From: an uncultured Lachnospiraceae bacterium
GTDB taxonomy: Bacteria > Bacillota > Clostridia > Lachnospirales > Lachnospiraceae
Assembly: GCA_947179245.1 (NCBI GenBank)
Contig: CAMXBD010000007.1
Location: 1-45,218, forward strand
DNA: 45,218 nt
Reading direction: 5' to 3'
A program made the position numbers and the translations under genes. Positions 35,402-44,151 of the stretch are shown here, one piece after another. The stretch's first letter is position 1; each line of letters opens with the position of its first letter. The notes beneath the pieces are model-generated. The model was given only the letters and a program-made list of their open reading frames with translations. It was not told the origin of the DNA and ran no database searches.

Positions 35402-36787
35402 ATGTTTCAAATCATCTCGGAGAATTTCTTTGTGCCGTTGGCATCGCCGAATAAAATGATATATTGGGAGTGTCTTGTGAAGCTGTTTTCGGTCATGAAT
35501 TATCAGCTTTCTTTTGGTGTGGAAAGAGATGTTCTGGTGCAGGAACTGCAGTATTATTTTGAGCAGGAGCAGGCAGTTTCTATTGAGGAAGAAGGATTTG
35601 ATGGAAAGAACAGCCGTGATAAGGCTAATTGGATGCTGCGGAGGCTGGAGTATTACGGCTGGATTGAAATCGAAACAGATAAAAGTTATGTGCAGCGTGC
35701 CAGCTTTAAGGAGTATGCCGTTAAGGTTATCAAGACACTCTTGGAGATCGAAGAGGGCAGACAGATTGAATATCAGGGATATATATACACAATCTATAGT
35801 CTGGTACGGAGCAACACTGATAATCCGGGTATCGTGTTGCTGTCTATTTTAGAGAATACGGATATGCTGATCACCGGTTTGAAAAATTTAAATTCCGGGA
35901 TCAAGTATTATATTGACGAACTTACCAAATATAAAACGCCGGCAGAGATCATGGATGTTTTATTTAATGACTATATTGAAAATATCGTGGATAAAGCATA
36001 TCACCGGCTCCTGACATCGGATAATGTATCCAAATTCCGGCCGGAAATCGTGGAACGCTTGGAGAGTAAAAGCCGCAGTAAATCATACATAGGAAAAGCG
36101 AGTGCAGAGCTTGCCGGTATCCGTGAGATTACGGTCGAACAGGCAGAAGAACTAGTGTATCAATACATTCATGAAATCATAGACGCGTTTCAGAATATGG
36201 ATGATATTCTGGCTGAAATCAACCAGAAGAATACCCAGTACCAGAAGGCGGCAATCAACAGGGCTAAATTCTATCTTATCGGCGGAGAAGATGTCAGGGG
36301 ACAACTGAAAGAAATTCTGTCAGAGGTCAATGAGAGAATCAACGCAGAAAACATGGAACTCGGTGGAATCTATAGAATTACGTTTTTAGATGAATTGATT
36401 AAGCTATACAGTTCCGGTGTGCTGGATGAAAGATCGCTGTATGTACCCATTGAAGGGAAGAAAGAATTCAAACCTGTGGAGTTATCAGATGATCTGCCGG
36501 ATCAGGCATTACGGCAGGAAAAATTAAAGAAGATGATGGAGAAGATGGAGCGGGTACTCAATCCACAGAAGATTGATCTGTATGTACTGAATTGTATGAA
36601 AGACAGAAAAGAGATGATGGCATCAGAATTACCGCTTCAGACGACAGAGGATTTTGTGCATGTGATCTATGTCCGGCTGTATGGACAGAGAAAAAATATG
36701 AAGTATGAAATAGAGCCAGAAAAAGATATTGCGGTGAATGGATACCGGTTTAAGGATTATGTGATTCGCAAGAAGGAGATTCAATAA
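35402..36787 (+). CDS. jetA: Wadjet system protein JetA (DUF5716-like)
   Basis: A 461-residue protein that fits the JetA/DUF5716 family, the kleisin-like subunit of the Wadjet plasmid-restriction complex. It begins MFQIISENFFVPLASPNKMIYWECL. It has predicted winged-helix content in the N-terminal 100 residues (WMLRRLEYYGWIEIE) and long helices in the middle. Identification leans strongly on the following jetB, jetC and jetD genes in the canonical order. GGAAGGGA lies 6 nt before the ATG. The DUF5716 form points to a type II-like Wadjet; subtype is tentative. Confidence 0.88.
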   Translation: MFQIISENFFVPLASPNKMIYWECLVKLFSVMNYQLSFGVERDVLVQELQYYFEQEQAVSIEEEGFDGKNSRDKANWMLRRLEYYGWIEIETDKSYVQRASFKEYAVKVIKTLLEIEEGRQIEYQGYIYTIYSLVRSNTDNPGIVLLSILENTDMLITGLKNLNSGIKYYIDELTKYKTPAEIMDVLFNDYIENIVDKAYHRLLTSDNVSKFRPEIVERLESKSRSKSYIGKASAELAGIREITVEQAEELVYQYIHEIIDAFQNMDDILAEINQKNTQYQKAAINRAKFYLIGGEDVRGQLKEILSEVNERINAENMELGGIYRITFLDELIKLYSSGVLDERSLYVPIEGKKEFKPVELSDDLPDQALRQEKLKKMMEKMERVLNPQKIDLYVLNCMKDRKEMMASELPLQTTEDFVHVIYVRLYGQRKNMKYEIEPEKDIAVNGYRFKDYVIRKKEIQ

Positions 36788-36788
36788 T

Positions 36789-37412
36789 ATGGATTTTTTA
36801 GAGAGTATGCTGCAAAGGGATAAAGATGAATTTACCAGAATTTGTAACCGTCTGCTCAGTAATTGTTTTATCTGCAAAAGAAATGAGGCGGTAAGAGCTG
36901 ATTATTATTTTATCCAGAAGCATCGGGAAAAGTTTGTGCAGTATTTGTCGGTGGCAGGATACCGGCTGGAGATCAATGAAGAGTATGGCGTGGTTCAGCT
37001 GACGAATCCGCAGAATTATAACCGCTATAACATGAAGCTGTTTGAGTCAATTCTCCTGTTGATCTTACGAATCCTCTACGATGAGAAAAAGCGGCAGCTG
37101 TCCGTCAGCGATGAAGTGATTGTGAATATGGGAGATGTACACGAGAAATTTTTAAGTCTCAAAATCCGTGACAGGATGATGGACAAAACTACCCTGCGAA
37201 ATGCAATCAGTACCATGAGGAGATTTCAGCTGGTGGAAGTTCTAGACAAGGAATTGTCAAATGAAGATTCCCGCATTATTATTTATGATTCCATACTGAT
37301 GGCAGTGCGGGTGGAAGATATTAAGCAGGTATATGAGAAATTAGACAATTACCGGAAGGGCGGAAAAGCGGATGAAGAAGCTGACGAGAGTGAAACTGAT
37401 CAACTGGCATAG
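36789..37412 (+). CDS. jetB: Wadjet system protein JetB (DUF4194-like)
   Basis: A 207-residue MukE-like winged-helix protein of the DUF4194 type. It starts 1 nt after jetA, contains VTVQLT-like beta-hairpin sequence (EEYGVVQLTNPQNYNRYNMK) and a helical C-terminal half (FESILLLILRILYDEKKRQLSV). Its 3' end overlaps jetC by 41 nt. In MukBEF-like SMC complexes, this subunit bridges the kleisin and the ATPase heads. Size and position support the assignment. Confidence 0.88.
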   Translation: MDFLESMLQRDKDEFTRICNRLLSNCFICKRNEAVRADYYFIQKHREKFVQYLSVAGYRLEINEEYGVVQLTNPQNYNRYNMKLFESILLLILRILYDEKKRQLSVSDEVIVNMGDVHEKFLSLKIRDRMMDKTTLRNAISTMRRFQLVEVLDKELSNEDSRIIIYDSILMAVRVEDIKQVYEKLDNYRKGGKADEEADESETDQLA

Positions 37413-40400
37413 ATTTACCAATACAATGATTGATCTTGAGAATTCCGTCCTGATTTCAGGCGAAAACGGTGCGGGAAAATCGACGCTGCTTGATGCGGTA
37501 CAGTTTGTGGTGACTTGTTCTACAAATTATTTTAACAAGGCAGCCCATGAGAACGGAAAAAGAAAATTGACAGGATATATCCGCTGTAAAACCGGACGGG
37601 AAAACAAACCTTATGAGCGGACAGGGGAAATCAGTGCCCATGTGGCATTGGAATTCTATGAGGAGCAGCGGCAGAAGTTTTTTATTGTCGGGGCGGTAGT
37701 GGACTCTGCATCGGAAGGGCAGGAGAAAACAATCAGATATTTGATGGATGGGGAGCGACTGGATGATGCATTATTTTTTCAAGGGAAGATTCCGAAATCC
37801 ATTTCCCAGTTCAGGACAAGTAACGGGAAGAAAATAAAGACATGGTGCACCACGGAAAAAGATGCGAAACAGATGATCAAAAACCGATTCGGCAGGCTGG
37901 AAGATAAATTCTTTAAGCTGATCCCGAAGGCGATGGCATTCAGGCCGATAGATGATATCAAGGATTTTGTGTATTCCTATGTGTTGGATGAAAAAGAGGT
38001 CAATATCGATATTCTCCGGGAGAATGTAAGGACTTATCAGGATTTGCAGCATACTTTGGACAACATAAAACTGAGGATGGGAAGGCTGGAAAAGATTGAA
38101 GGGTTTCACAGGCAGGTAGAAGAAGGGACGCAGAAAGACCAGATGTATGAGTACTTCCTTGACCGGATAGAAGCTGACATCCTGACAGAAGAAATAAAGC
38201 AGTTGGAAAGTGCGATCGTTCATGATAATTATAGACTGGAAAGCTGGAATCAGGAAATCACGGCTGCACGAAAGGAGAAAACAGAAAGGCAGACAATCAG
38301 GGACAATCTGTATACAGAGCTTGCAAGTGATAAAGATTTTATTGCAAGGGACGAGCAGATGAAGAAACTGCAGATGTTAGAAGACAAGCAGATACAACTG
38401 TCTGGGGAGCGGGAACAGTTGATGGAAAGCGTAGGAAGGGCGAAAGTGGAAGTCAACCGGCTGTTGAAAGTGCCAGATGCCGATGACTGTATCAGAGATT
38501 ACTCCGCACAATTGGGACAATTGGAAAAGTCTGTGCAGATCAGCGGGTTTAAAGATACGCTGTTAAAAGTGATTTCATACAAAAACCAGATGAGCAGGAA
38601 AGTGTATCAAAGACGTGCCGAGTTGGATTTAATAATCCGGGAGTTAGCCAGCAAGAAAAAAGAATGGGATTTAAAGATTGAGAATCTGATGAAAAAGAAG
38701 TTGTCCTATCCGGAAGACGTTACACGCGTAATTGAGGCTATCCGGGAGGAATTTGTCAGGATTGGAAGGACTCCTGAGCCGCGGATATTGTGTGAAATGT
38801 TGGAAATTACAGATGATGCATGGCGCAATGCGGTGGAAGGCTATCTGAATACGCAGCGGTTTTACATTCTGGTGGAGCCGGATAATTTTGATATTGCATT
38901 GGGTACTTATGACAGGCTGCGCAGAGAAAAACGGACTTACGGTGTGGGATTGATCAATACACAAAACTTAGAGAAATATGATACTGCGCCGGAAGGGTCG
39001 CTGGCTACGGTAGTTACTTCCGGAAACAAATATGCCAAACGCTACATCAATATGGTGCTTGGCAAGGTCATGATGTGCGATCATTACAGCCATCTAAAGA
39101 ATTATAAGACGGCAATTACAAAGGAATGTATGCGGTATCAGAACCATGTGGCAAATGCGATCAAACCGGCTATCTTTGAGACACCTTATATCGGGAAAAA
39201 TGCAATCCGTGTCCAACTGGAGCAGGCGAAGGCCAAGAGCAAAGAGACTGAGGGACAATTAAAGGAAAAGCAGAATATCCTGCAAAATCTGGAAGAACTG
39301 CAGAAGCCGCTTTCGACAGAAACGGATACTGATATCAAATACCGGGTAGATGTGCTGATGGAACTGCAGACTACCGCGCAGGAGATAAAAAAGTGCAAAG
39401 ATAATATTGCCACTTTGGAAAAAAATTCCGGCATGATCTTAAAACAGATCCAGCTGGATGAACTGAAAAATATCATAAAAGAGATTGATGGGCAGATTTC
39501 AGGATTAGACCGTAAGATAGGGCATGCCGAGGAGAGTATTATCAAAACAAAGGAAAGTCTGGCGGACAAAAATGCAGCATTGGCAGGGCAGCAGTCTGTC
39601 TGTGCAGGTTTTGCTGCACGACATGACAAAGATGTAGTGCTTTGGAATGGCGAATATGAAAAACAGTTAAAAAATAAGAGCTATGGACAATTTAAAGATA
39701 ACTTTTCTGTCCAAAGGAAAAGGAACCAGACGACGGTAGATAATCATACGAAAACCATGACAGAATGTATGGTAGAATATAAAACCGCCCATGATTTCGG
39801 TGCGGCTGCAACTTTGGACGGATATCAGGATTTCGAGGCGGAATATATGAAACTCAAAAATTCTGAACTGCTCAGTTATGAGCAAAAGGTGGAAAATGCA
39901 AGGCAGTCTGCGGAAGAAGAGTTCAGGGAACAATTCCTCGCCAAATTACAGGAAAATATGAAAAATGCCCAGACGGAGTTTAAGGAGTTAAACAGGGCAT
40001 TAAAGGATATCCGCTTCAGCAATGAAAAATATGAATTCTTGTTCATGCCAAGTAAAAGATACCGCCATTATTATGAGATGATCATGGATGATTTTAATGC
40101 AATACAAGGTGAATCCATTTTCAGCGGTCTGTTCCATGAAAATCATAAAGAGGTTATCGATGAATTGTTTGAACGTCTGGCGCTGGATAATGAAAACAGT
40201 GCAAGTGCGCTGGATGAATTTACAGATTACAGAACCTACATGGATTATGATATCCGGATTATTCACAGTGATGAGAATTATTCATTATATTCGAAGGTCT
40301 GTGAGGAGAAGAGCGGTGGTGAGACAGAGACTCCGTTCTATGTGACGGTTGCCGCTTCTTTTGTCCAGCTGTACCGAAATGGAATCGGCGGAGAAGCCGT

Positions 40401-40614
40401 AGGGCTTGTGATGTTTGACGAGGCGTTTAACAATATGGACGATGAGAGGATTGGTGGTGTGCTTGAATTTTTACGCAGGCTTCCTTTGCAGATTCTGATT
40501 GCGGCGCCGCCGGACAAGATCCAGTATATCAGCCCTTTTGTGGACGAGACGCTTTTAGTCATGACGGATGAAAAAGTAAGTTTTGTGGAGAAATATTATA
40601 ATGGTGCCGTATGA
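37372..40614 (+). CDS. jetC: Wadjet SMC-like ATPase JetC
   Basis: A 1080-residue SbcC/MukB-type ATPase. Walker A is GENGAGKST at 30-38 in the N-terminal head, long coiled-coil arms fill about 215-930 with a mid-region hinge-like globular part near 440-620 (RIGRTPEPRILCEMLEITDDAWRNAVEGY), and the C-terminal head has signature SGGE at 981-984 and Walker B GLVMFDEAF with Asp1016-Glu1017. Wadjet complexes extrude DNA loops and recognise small circular DNA. The start lies inside jetB; the end overlaps jetD by 14 nt, so all four genes are translationally coupled. Confidence 0.95.
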   Translation: MKKLTRVKLINWHRFTNTMIDLENSVLISGENGAGKSTLLDAVQFVVTCSTNYFNKAAHENGKRKLTGYIRCKTGRENKPYERTGEISAHVALEFYEEQRQKFFIVGAVVDSASEGQEKTIRYLMDGERLDDALFFQGKIPKSISQFRTSNGKKIKTWCTTEKDAKQMIKNRFGRLEDKFFKLIPKAMAFRPIDDIKDFVYSYVLDEKEVNIDILRENVRTYQDLQHTLDNIKLRMGRLEKIEGFHRQVEEGTQKDQMYEYFLDRIEADILTEEIKQLESAIVHDNYRLESWNQEITAARKEKTERQTIRDNLYTELASDKDFIARDEQMKKLQMLEDKQIQLSGEREQLMESVGRAKVEVNRLLKVPDADDCIRDYSAQLGQLEKSVQISGFKDTLLKVISYKNQMSRKVYQRRAELDLIIRELASKKKEWDLKIENLMKKKLSYPEDVTRVIEAIREEFVRIGRTPEPRILCEMLEITDDAWRNAVEGYLNTQRFYILVEPDNFDIALGTYDRLRREKRTYGVGLINTQNLEKYDTAPEGSLATVVTSGNKYAKRYINMVLGKVMMCDHYSHLKNYKTAITKECMRYQNHVANAIKPAIFETPYIGKNAIRVQLEQAKAKSKETEGQLKEKQNILQNLEELQKPLSTETDTDIKYRVDVLMELQTTAQEIKKCKDNIATLEKNSGMILKQIQLDELKNIIKEIDGQISGLDRKIGHAEESIIKTKESLADKNAALAGQQSVCAGFAARHDKDVVLWNGEYEKQLKNKSYGQFKDNFSVQRKRNQTTVDNHTKTMTECMVEYKTAHDFGAAATLDGYQDFEAEYMKLKNSELLSYEQKVENARQSAEEEFREQFLAKLQENMKNAQTEFKELNRALKDIRFSNEKYEFLFMPSKRYRHYYEMIMDDFNAIQGESIFSGLFHENHKEVIDELFERLALDNENSASALDEFTDYRTYMDYDIRIIHSDENYSLYSKVCEEKSGGETETPFYVTVAASFVQLYRNGIGGEAVGLVMFDEAFNNMDDERIGGVLEFLRRLPLQILIAAPPDKIQYISPFVDETLLVMTDEKVSFVEKYYNGAV

Positions 40615-41803
40615 TAAATATATTGTAAATAAGCTGTTAGACACATATGAGTCCAGTTTGCTGTCTACAGGGAAGAATGAGAGAACTATTCATATTGAAT
40701 TCCGTTTTACCAAGGCGGCAATACCAGCATATTTTGATGAAAGTTCTCAGGAATATGAAAAGATCCACTTTTTGATGGAGACTCTGGAAGAGAAGGATTT
40801 GATTCAGATTTGCTGGAAAGGGAACAAAGAAGGGCACATTATTTCTAAAGTGCGTTTAAATGCTGAAAGCTTGAAAGAGGCATATGCATATGTGCGACGT
40901 GTGCCGAAGAGCGATATGTCATCCTGCCATCTGCAAATGTTGGAGGAATATATCGGGCAGAATCCTACGCCTGTCTGCCGGGCTTTTGCAGAGTATTTAC
41001 TGAAACGGCTTACGGAGCATAAGTCTGTGAAAGAGTATGTTCAGATAGAGGACGTGGTTTCCACGAAGCAGCTGCTTAATACCATACAGGCAGTTGAACA
41101 GAATAAAACACAACTGTATATCAGAGAGTTCTCCATGATACATTTTCAGGATTCTAAAGTATTTGAAAAGATGGAGGGCAGGGTGTCCCATGTATTTAAG
41201 AAATTCAAACCAGACTGTGAAGCATTGGAATATGGTGAAATACTAGCCGAATATGGAATTTACCATACACCAAATTATGTTTATCTGAAAGGGAATCTGG
41301 TTGTTTCGATTGGGAAAGAAACGATAGACTTATCTTCATTCAGACAGGGACTGGGAATTTCGGGAGAGGATATAGGCAGAATCCGGTTTTGCAATACTGA
41401 CAATGTCAGGAAAGTGATTACGGTTGAGAACCTTACAACTTATTTTCGATGGCAGGAGGATGATAGTCTGCTGATTTACCTTGGCGGATATCACAATTTA
41501 GTCCGCCGTGTGCTTTTACAGGAAATTTATGACTGTTTTCCAAAGGCATGTTATTATCATTTCGGAGATATTGACGCTGGTGGGTTTGAAATTTACCGTG
41601 ATTTGTGTGAAAAGACGGGGATTCCGTTTGAAATGTACAAAATGGATCTGGAAACCTTGCGGCTGTATGAAGGCTATGGGAAACCACTGACAACTAATGA
41701 CCGGAAACGGTTGATGTGTATGCGTGATAGGGAAGGATTGAAGGAAATTGTTCATTATATGTTGGAACATAATGTTAAGCTGGAGCAGGAATGTATCAGA
41801 TAA
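40601..41803 (+). CDS. jetD: Wadjet TOPRIM nuclease JetD
   Basis: A 400-residue protein ending in a DUF2220 TOPRIM domain related to topoisomerase VI/Spo11 nucleases. The catalytic glutamate is Glu276 in VITVENLTTYF and the DxD pair is Asp323/Asp325 in HFGDIDAGG. The N-terminal 200 residues are helical, as in JetD. It is the subunit that cuts the circular DNA caught by JetABC. ATG 40601 has GGAG 10 nt upstream; a TTG at 40583 is also in frame. All expected active-site residues are intact, so the system looks functional. Confidence 0.93.
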   Translation: MVPYDKYIVNKLLDTYESSLLSTGKNERTIHIEFRFTKAAIPAYFDESSQEYEKIHFLMETLEEKDLIQICWKGNKEGHIISKVRLNAESLKEAYAYVRRVPKSDMSSCHLQMLEEYIGQNPTPVCRAFAEYLLKRLTEHKSVKEYVQIEDVVSTKQLLNTIQAVEQNKTQLYIREFSMIHFQDSKVFEKMEGRVSHVFKKFKPDCEALEYGEILAEYGIYHTPNYVYLKGNLVVSIGKETIDLSSFRQGLGISGEDIGRIRFCNTDNVRKVITVENLTTYFRWQEDDSLLIYLGGYHNLVRRVLLQEIYDCFPKACYYHFGDIDAGGFEIYRDLCEKTGIPFEMYKMDLETLRLYEGYGKPLTTNDRKRLMCMRDREGLKEIVHYMLEHNVKLEQECIR

Positions 41804-41922
41804 GTACGAGGAACAAGGCACAGATGATATCAGCGTAGAGGAATCAGGTTAAGCGATACATGAAAAGCGGTGTCAGATGAAAATATAGAAATTCATAAAG
41901 CTGATATAAAAGATAAATCCAC

Positions 41923-41973
41923 TTGCATAATATATCAGATTGATATATACTAAATGTATCAATCTGATATATT
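41923..41973 (+). promoter_or_regulatory. Promoter with two dyad operators before the ferredoxin gene
   Basis: TTGCAT (41923-41928), 17 bp and TATACT (41946-41951) form a promoter. A dyad TATATCA-GAT-TGATATA at 41931-41947 fills the spacer and a second, TATCA-ATC-TGATA at 41957-41969, covers the start region; dyad centres are 24 bp apart. Together they form a perfect 17-bp inverted repeat (41929-41945 with 41957-41973). The PadR gene two positions downstream is the likely binder, by proximity only. Confidence 0.8.
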
Positions 41974-41990
41974 AAAGGTGGGATAAATTT

Positions 41991-42734
41991 ATGAAAAGAC
42001 AAAAATTAAGAAAACTATTGCTGATCATCTCTTTGTTGTTGTTTCCGGTGACTTTGTATTATTTCAGCCCAGCACTGATTATTAATGGAGCATTAAATGG
42101 AATCATTAACGGTAGCTTTATTGTTTTTATGCTGATGTTTTTGATGGCAATTCCCTTCGGAAGAGTGTTCTGCGGATATTTATGTCCGGCAGGGGGACTG
42201 CAGGAGTGTACGTTTGCAGTGAATGACAAATACCCAAAACAGGGGTGGAAGAACAGGATTAAATATGTCGTATGGATAGTATGGATCGCCGCAGTGATTG
42301 CCTGCTATATTTTGGGGGCGAACATTACTGCCGTTGATTTTTTCTTCGAGACAACAGGAGGAATTTCAGTTGCAAATGTGCAAAGTTATATTATATACTA
42401 TGGTATCATCCTTCTGATTTTTGTACCTGCGGTTTTGTTTGGAAAAAGGGTATTCTGTCATTACTTTTGCTGGATGGCACCTTTTATGGTGCTTGGAACG
42501 AAGCTGCGGAGAGTACTTCGTCTGCCGGGATTACATATCAAAGTGAAAGATAAGAGTGCATGTATTGCCTGTGGGAAATGCGATCGGGAGTGTCCGATGG
42601 GAGTGAAAGTGACCGAGGCTGTAGCACAAGGACAGATCAGGAGCATGGAATGCATTCAGTGTGGGGCGTGCGTGGACGGCTGTCCGAGGAAAGTGCTGGC
42701 TTATGGGTGGAGAGATGGTATGTATGAAAAGTAA
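41991..42734 (+). CDS. Membrane 4Fe-4S ferredoxin-type protein (NapH/YccM-like)
   Basis: A 247-residue protein with about four or five transmembrane helices. Two membrane-proximal cysteine motifs, CGYLCPAG (from Cys61) and CHYFCWMAP, are followed by two C-terminal ferredoxin clusters, CIACGKCDRECPMG and CIQCGACVDGCPRKV. The layout matches NapH, CcoG and YccM proteins that pass electrons across or into the membrane. No redox partner gene is adjacent. AAGGTGGG precedes the ATG. Its promoter is overlapped by two dyad operators. Confidence 0.9.
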   Translation: MKRQKLRKLLLIISLLLFPVTLYYFSPALIINGALNGIINGSFIVFMLMFLMAIPFGRVFCGYLCPAGGLQECTFAVNDKYPKQGWKNRIKYVVWIVWIAAVIACYILGANITAVDFFFETTGGISVANVQSYIIYYGIILLIFVPAVLFGKRVFCHYFCWMAPFMVLGTKLRRVLRLPGLHIKVKDKSACIACGKCDRECPMGVKVTEAVAQGQIRSMECIQCGACVDGCPRKVLAYGWRDGMYEK

Positions 42735-42800
42735 CAGATGAACCGACAGCCAGAGCCAATAAATTTATGAAAGAATTACTGCGAGAGTTCGGAGAAAGAT

Positions 42801-43340
42801 ATGGCAACGGAGAAAAAGATTGACTGTGTGATTTTGGGATTGCTCAGTCATGAGGACTTAACAGGATATGAGATTAAAAAAAGAATGGATACAGCGTTGA
42901 AGTATTTTTGGGGTGCAAGTTACGGCAGTATTTATCCGGCATTGAGCGACTTAGTGAATCGCGGGCTTGCCACTAAGCGGGACGGTGCAGAGAATGGACG
43001 AAACAAGTTGATTTATTCCATCACAAAAGAGGGTAGGACATACCTAAAGGCATGGCTTGCCCTTCCCGTGGAAAAAGATGAACTGCGTTATGAGACGCTG
43101 CTGAAATTATTTTTCGGAAGGGATGGCGGAGAAGAACAAGCAATCATCCATATCAATGCCTTTCAGGAGAAGATTGAGAAAGAGCTGCCTTATCTTTTGG
43201 GAGCAGAAAAGACTCTGAAAAATGTTAAGGATATGGATGACACCCATAAATATTATCTGCTTACCGTACAGTTTGGAATCAAAACGTATGAGGCTTATCT
43301 GGAGTGGTGCAAGGCAGCGAAGGAGATGCTTGGACAGTAA
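42801..43340 (+). CDS. PadR family transcriptional regulator
   Basis: A 179-residue regulator. The winged-helix PadR domain at about 8-90 has the family line ILGLLSHEDLTGYEIKKRMD and the wing SYGSIYPALSDLVNRGLATK. A helical C-terminal dimerisation domain follows. GGAGAAAG lies upstream of the ATG. PadR proteins repress nearby genes and release DNA on ligand binding. The candidate target is the promoter at 41923-41973, 66 nt plus one gene upstream, making an autoregulated pair with the ferredoxin gene. Confidence 0.93.
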   Translation: MATEKKIDCVILGLLSHEDLTGYEIKKRMDTALKYFWGASYGSIYPALSDLVNRGLATKRDGAENGRNKLIYSITKEGRTYLKAWLALPVEKDELRYETLLKLFFGRDGGEEQAIIHINAFQEKIEKELPYLLGAEKTLKNVKDMDDTHKYYLLTVQFGIKTYEAYLEWCKAAKEMLGQ

Positions 43341-43369
43341 GTGTGAGCTGATTGAAGTGGGTTATTTGA

Positions 43370-43402
43370 AACACAGGAAAATCTTTTAGAGTTTCCTGTG
43401 TT
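43370..43402. repeat. Inverted repeat before the SCP2 gene
   Basis: AACACAGGAAA at 43370-43380 pairs perfectly with TTTCCTGTGTT at 43392-43402, with an 11-nt loop. The following GTGTTATACT gives a -10-like TATACT (43407-43412), so the element is more likely an operator or weak terminator at the start of the SCP2 transcription unit. Confidence 0.5.
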
Positions 43403-43454
43403 GTGTTATACTATAGAGAGCAAGTATATTAGATCAAGTAGGGAGGATTTGGAA

Positions 43455-43829
43455 ATGACTTATGAAGAGTTGGTAAAACAGGTACAGGAGGCTTATAAGG
43501 ATGCAGACGCATCCAAAGTTAAGGAGCATCTGGCTATTCAGTTTAATGTGGAAGGCGAGGCGGCCGGAGCATTTTATTTGGAAGTAGCAGATGGAAAGGT
43601 TAGTGTGCAACCTTATGAATATTATGACCGAGACGCTCTTGTTATCACGAAAGCGGCAGTTCTTGAGGAAATTGCAGCAGGAAAACTGGATGTGGTTAAA
43701 GCATTTTTGACAGGAAAGATTAAGGTGGAGGGCAATGTAGGAAAAGCTGCACTGCTGAAAGAGATTCCTGTGAAAAGTCCGGCGAAGGAAGAAAAATTGG
43801 CTGGTAAGGGGAAGATGAAGAAGAAATAG
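43455..43829 (+). CDS. SCP2 sterol-binding domain protein
   Basis: A 124-residue single-domain SCP2 protein. It carries the IQFNVEGEAAGAFYLEVADGKVSVQP core, YYDRDALVITKAAVLEEIAAGKLDVVKAFLTGKIKVEGNVGKAALLKEI pattern and a Lys-rich tail. SCP2 domains bind lipids or acyl groups. ATG 43455 follows GGGAGGA by 9 nt; the frame extends to 43398 through the promoter region. Last host gene before the attachment site. Confidence 0.88.
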   Translation: MTYEELVKQVQEAYKDADASKVKEHLAIQFNVEGEAAGAFYLEVADGKVSVQPYEYYDRDALVITKAAVLEEIAAGKLDVVKAFLTGKIKVEGNVGKAALLKEIPVKSPAKEEKLAGKGKMKKK

Positions 43830-43925
43830 GATTCTCCAATATGGCTATGAGTCACCGGAAAGCTTTTCTTGTGCATTTACTTGTTTTCATGAAATATCTC
43901 CGATGGCGCATACTATACTAAGAAT

Positions 43926-43994
43926 ATGGACAGAACTGGCAATCTTTATGATTTTGTAAAGAAAAATGGAGATAGCGAGACTCGAACTCGCTAG
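43926..43994 (+). pseudogene. 22-codon reading frame cut at the attachment site
   Basis: An ATG at 43926, preceded by a promoter-like TATACT (43914-43919), opens MDRTGNLYDFVKKNGD. It then runs into the tRNA-like att sequence and stops at 43994. The first 16 residues look like the start of a longer protein; the LYDFVKKNGD pattern vaguely recalls N-termini of Mbeg1-like lipase proteins (DUF2974). No good ribosome binding site is seen. Either a gene truncated by integration or chance. Confidence 0.25.
43967..43991 (-). other. Attachment site: orphan tRNA 3' end
   Basis: On the minus strand the sequence reads T-arm GCGAG-TTCGAGT-CTCGC, then TATCTCC and discriminator A, which is the last 25 nt of a tRNA gene. 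No D-arm, anticodon arm or 5' GGAGATA follows at higher coordinates. Tyrosine-recombinase elements use exactly this part of tRNA genes as the core site, so this is most likely attL or attR of the element to the right. The tRNA type cannot be assigned. Confidence 0.75.
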
Positions 43995-44069
43995 TAAAGT
44001 GTCAAAACCCTAGTAAAATCAATGGTTTCAGCGATTTTGGTTTGATTACCTTTGATTACTTGGTAATCA
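43991..44069. repeat. Short direct and inverted repeats beside the attachment site
   Basis: CTAGTAAA occurs at 43991-43998 and 44010-44017 (19-bp period). TTTGATTAC occurs at 44041-44049 and 44051-44059, and TGATTACC (44043-44050) is inverted at 44062-44069 as GGTAATCA. Such clusters next to an att core resemble integrase/excisionase arm sites. The rest of the 43992-44382 gap holds a hairpin and a doubtful small frame but no integrase. Confidence 0.55.
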
Positions 44070-44151
44070 TTATGGCTTTTCAGAACAAAAATTTGTATAA
44101 GAAAGGAGAAGTTCTGTACATCGCGATAATTACATATGTTGTTAGGACATC

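Noticed and set aside
37372-40614. JetC as the housekeeping SMC or SbcC
   Set aside because: Its overlaps with jetB and jetD and the TOPRIM partner fix it as the Wadjet ATPase.
41804-41922. Gene remnant after jetD
   Set aside because: A 17-codon acidic frame is present, but without a start or ribosome binding site it cannot be told from chance.
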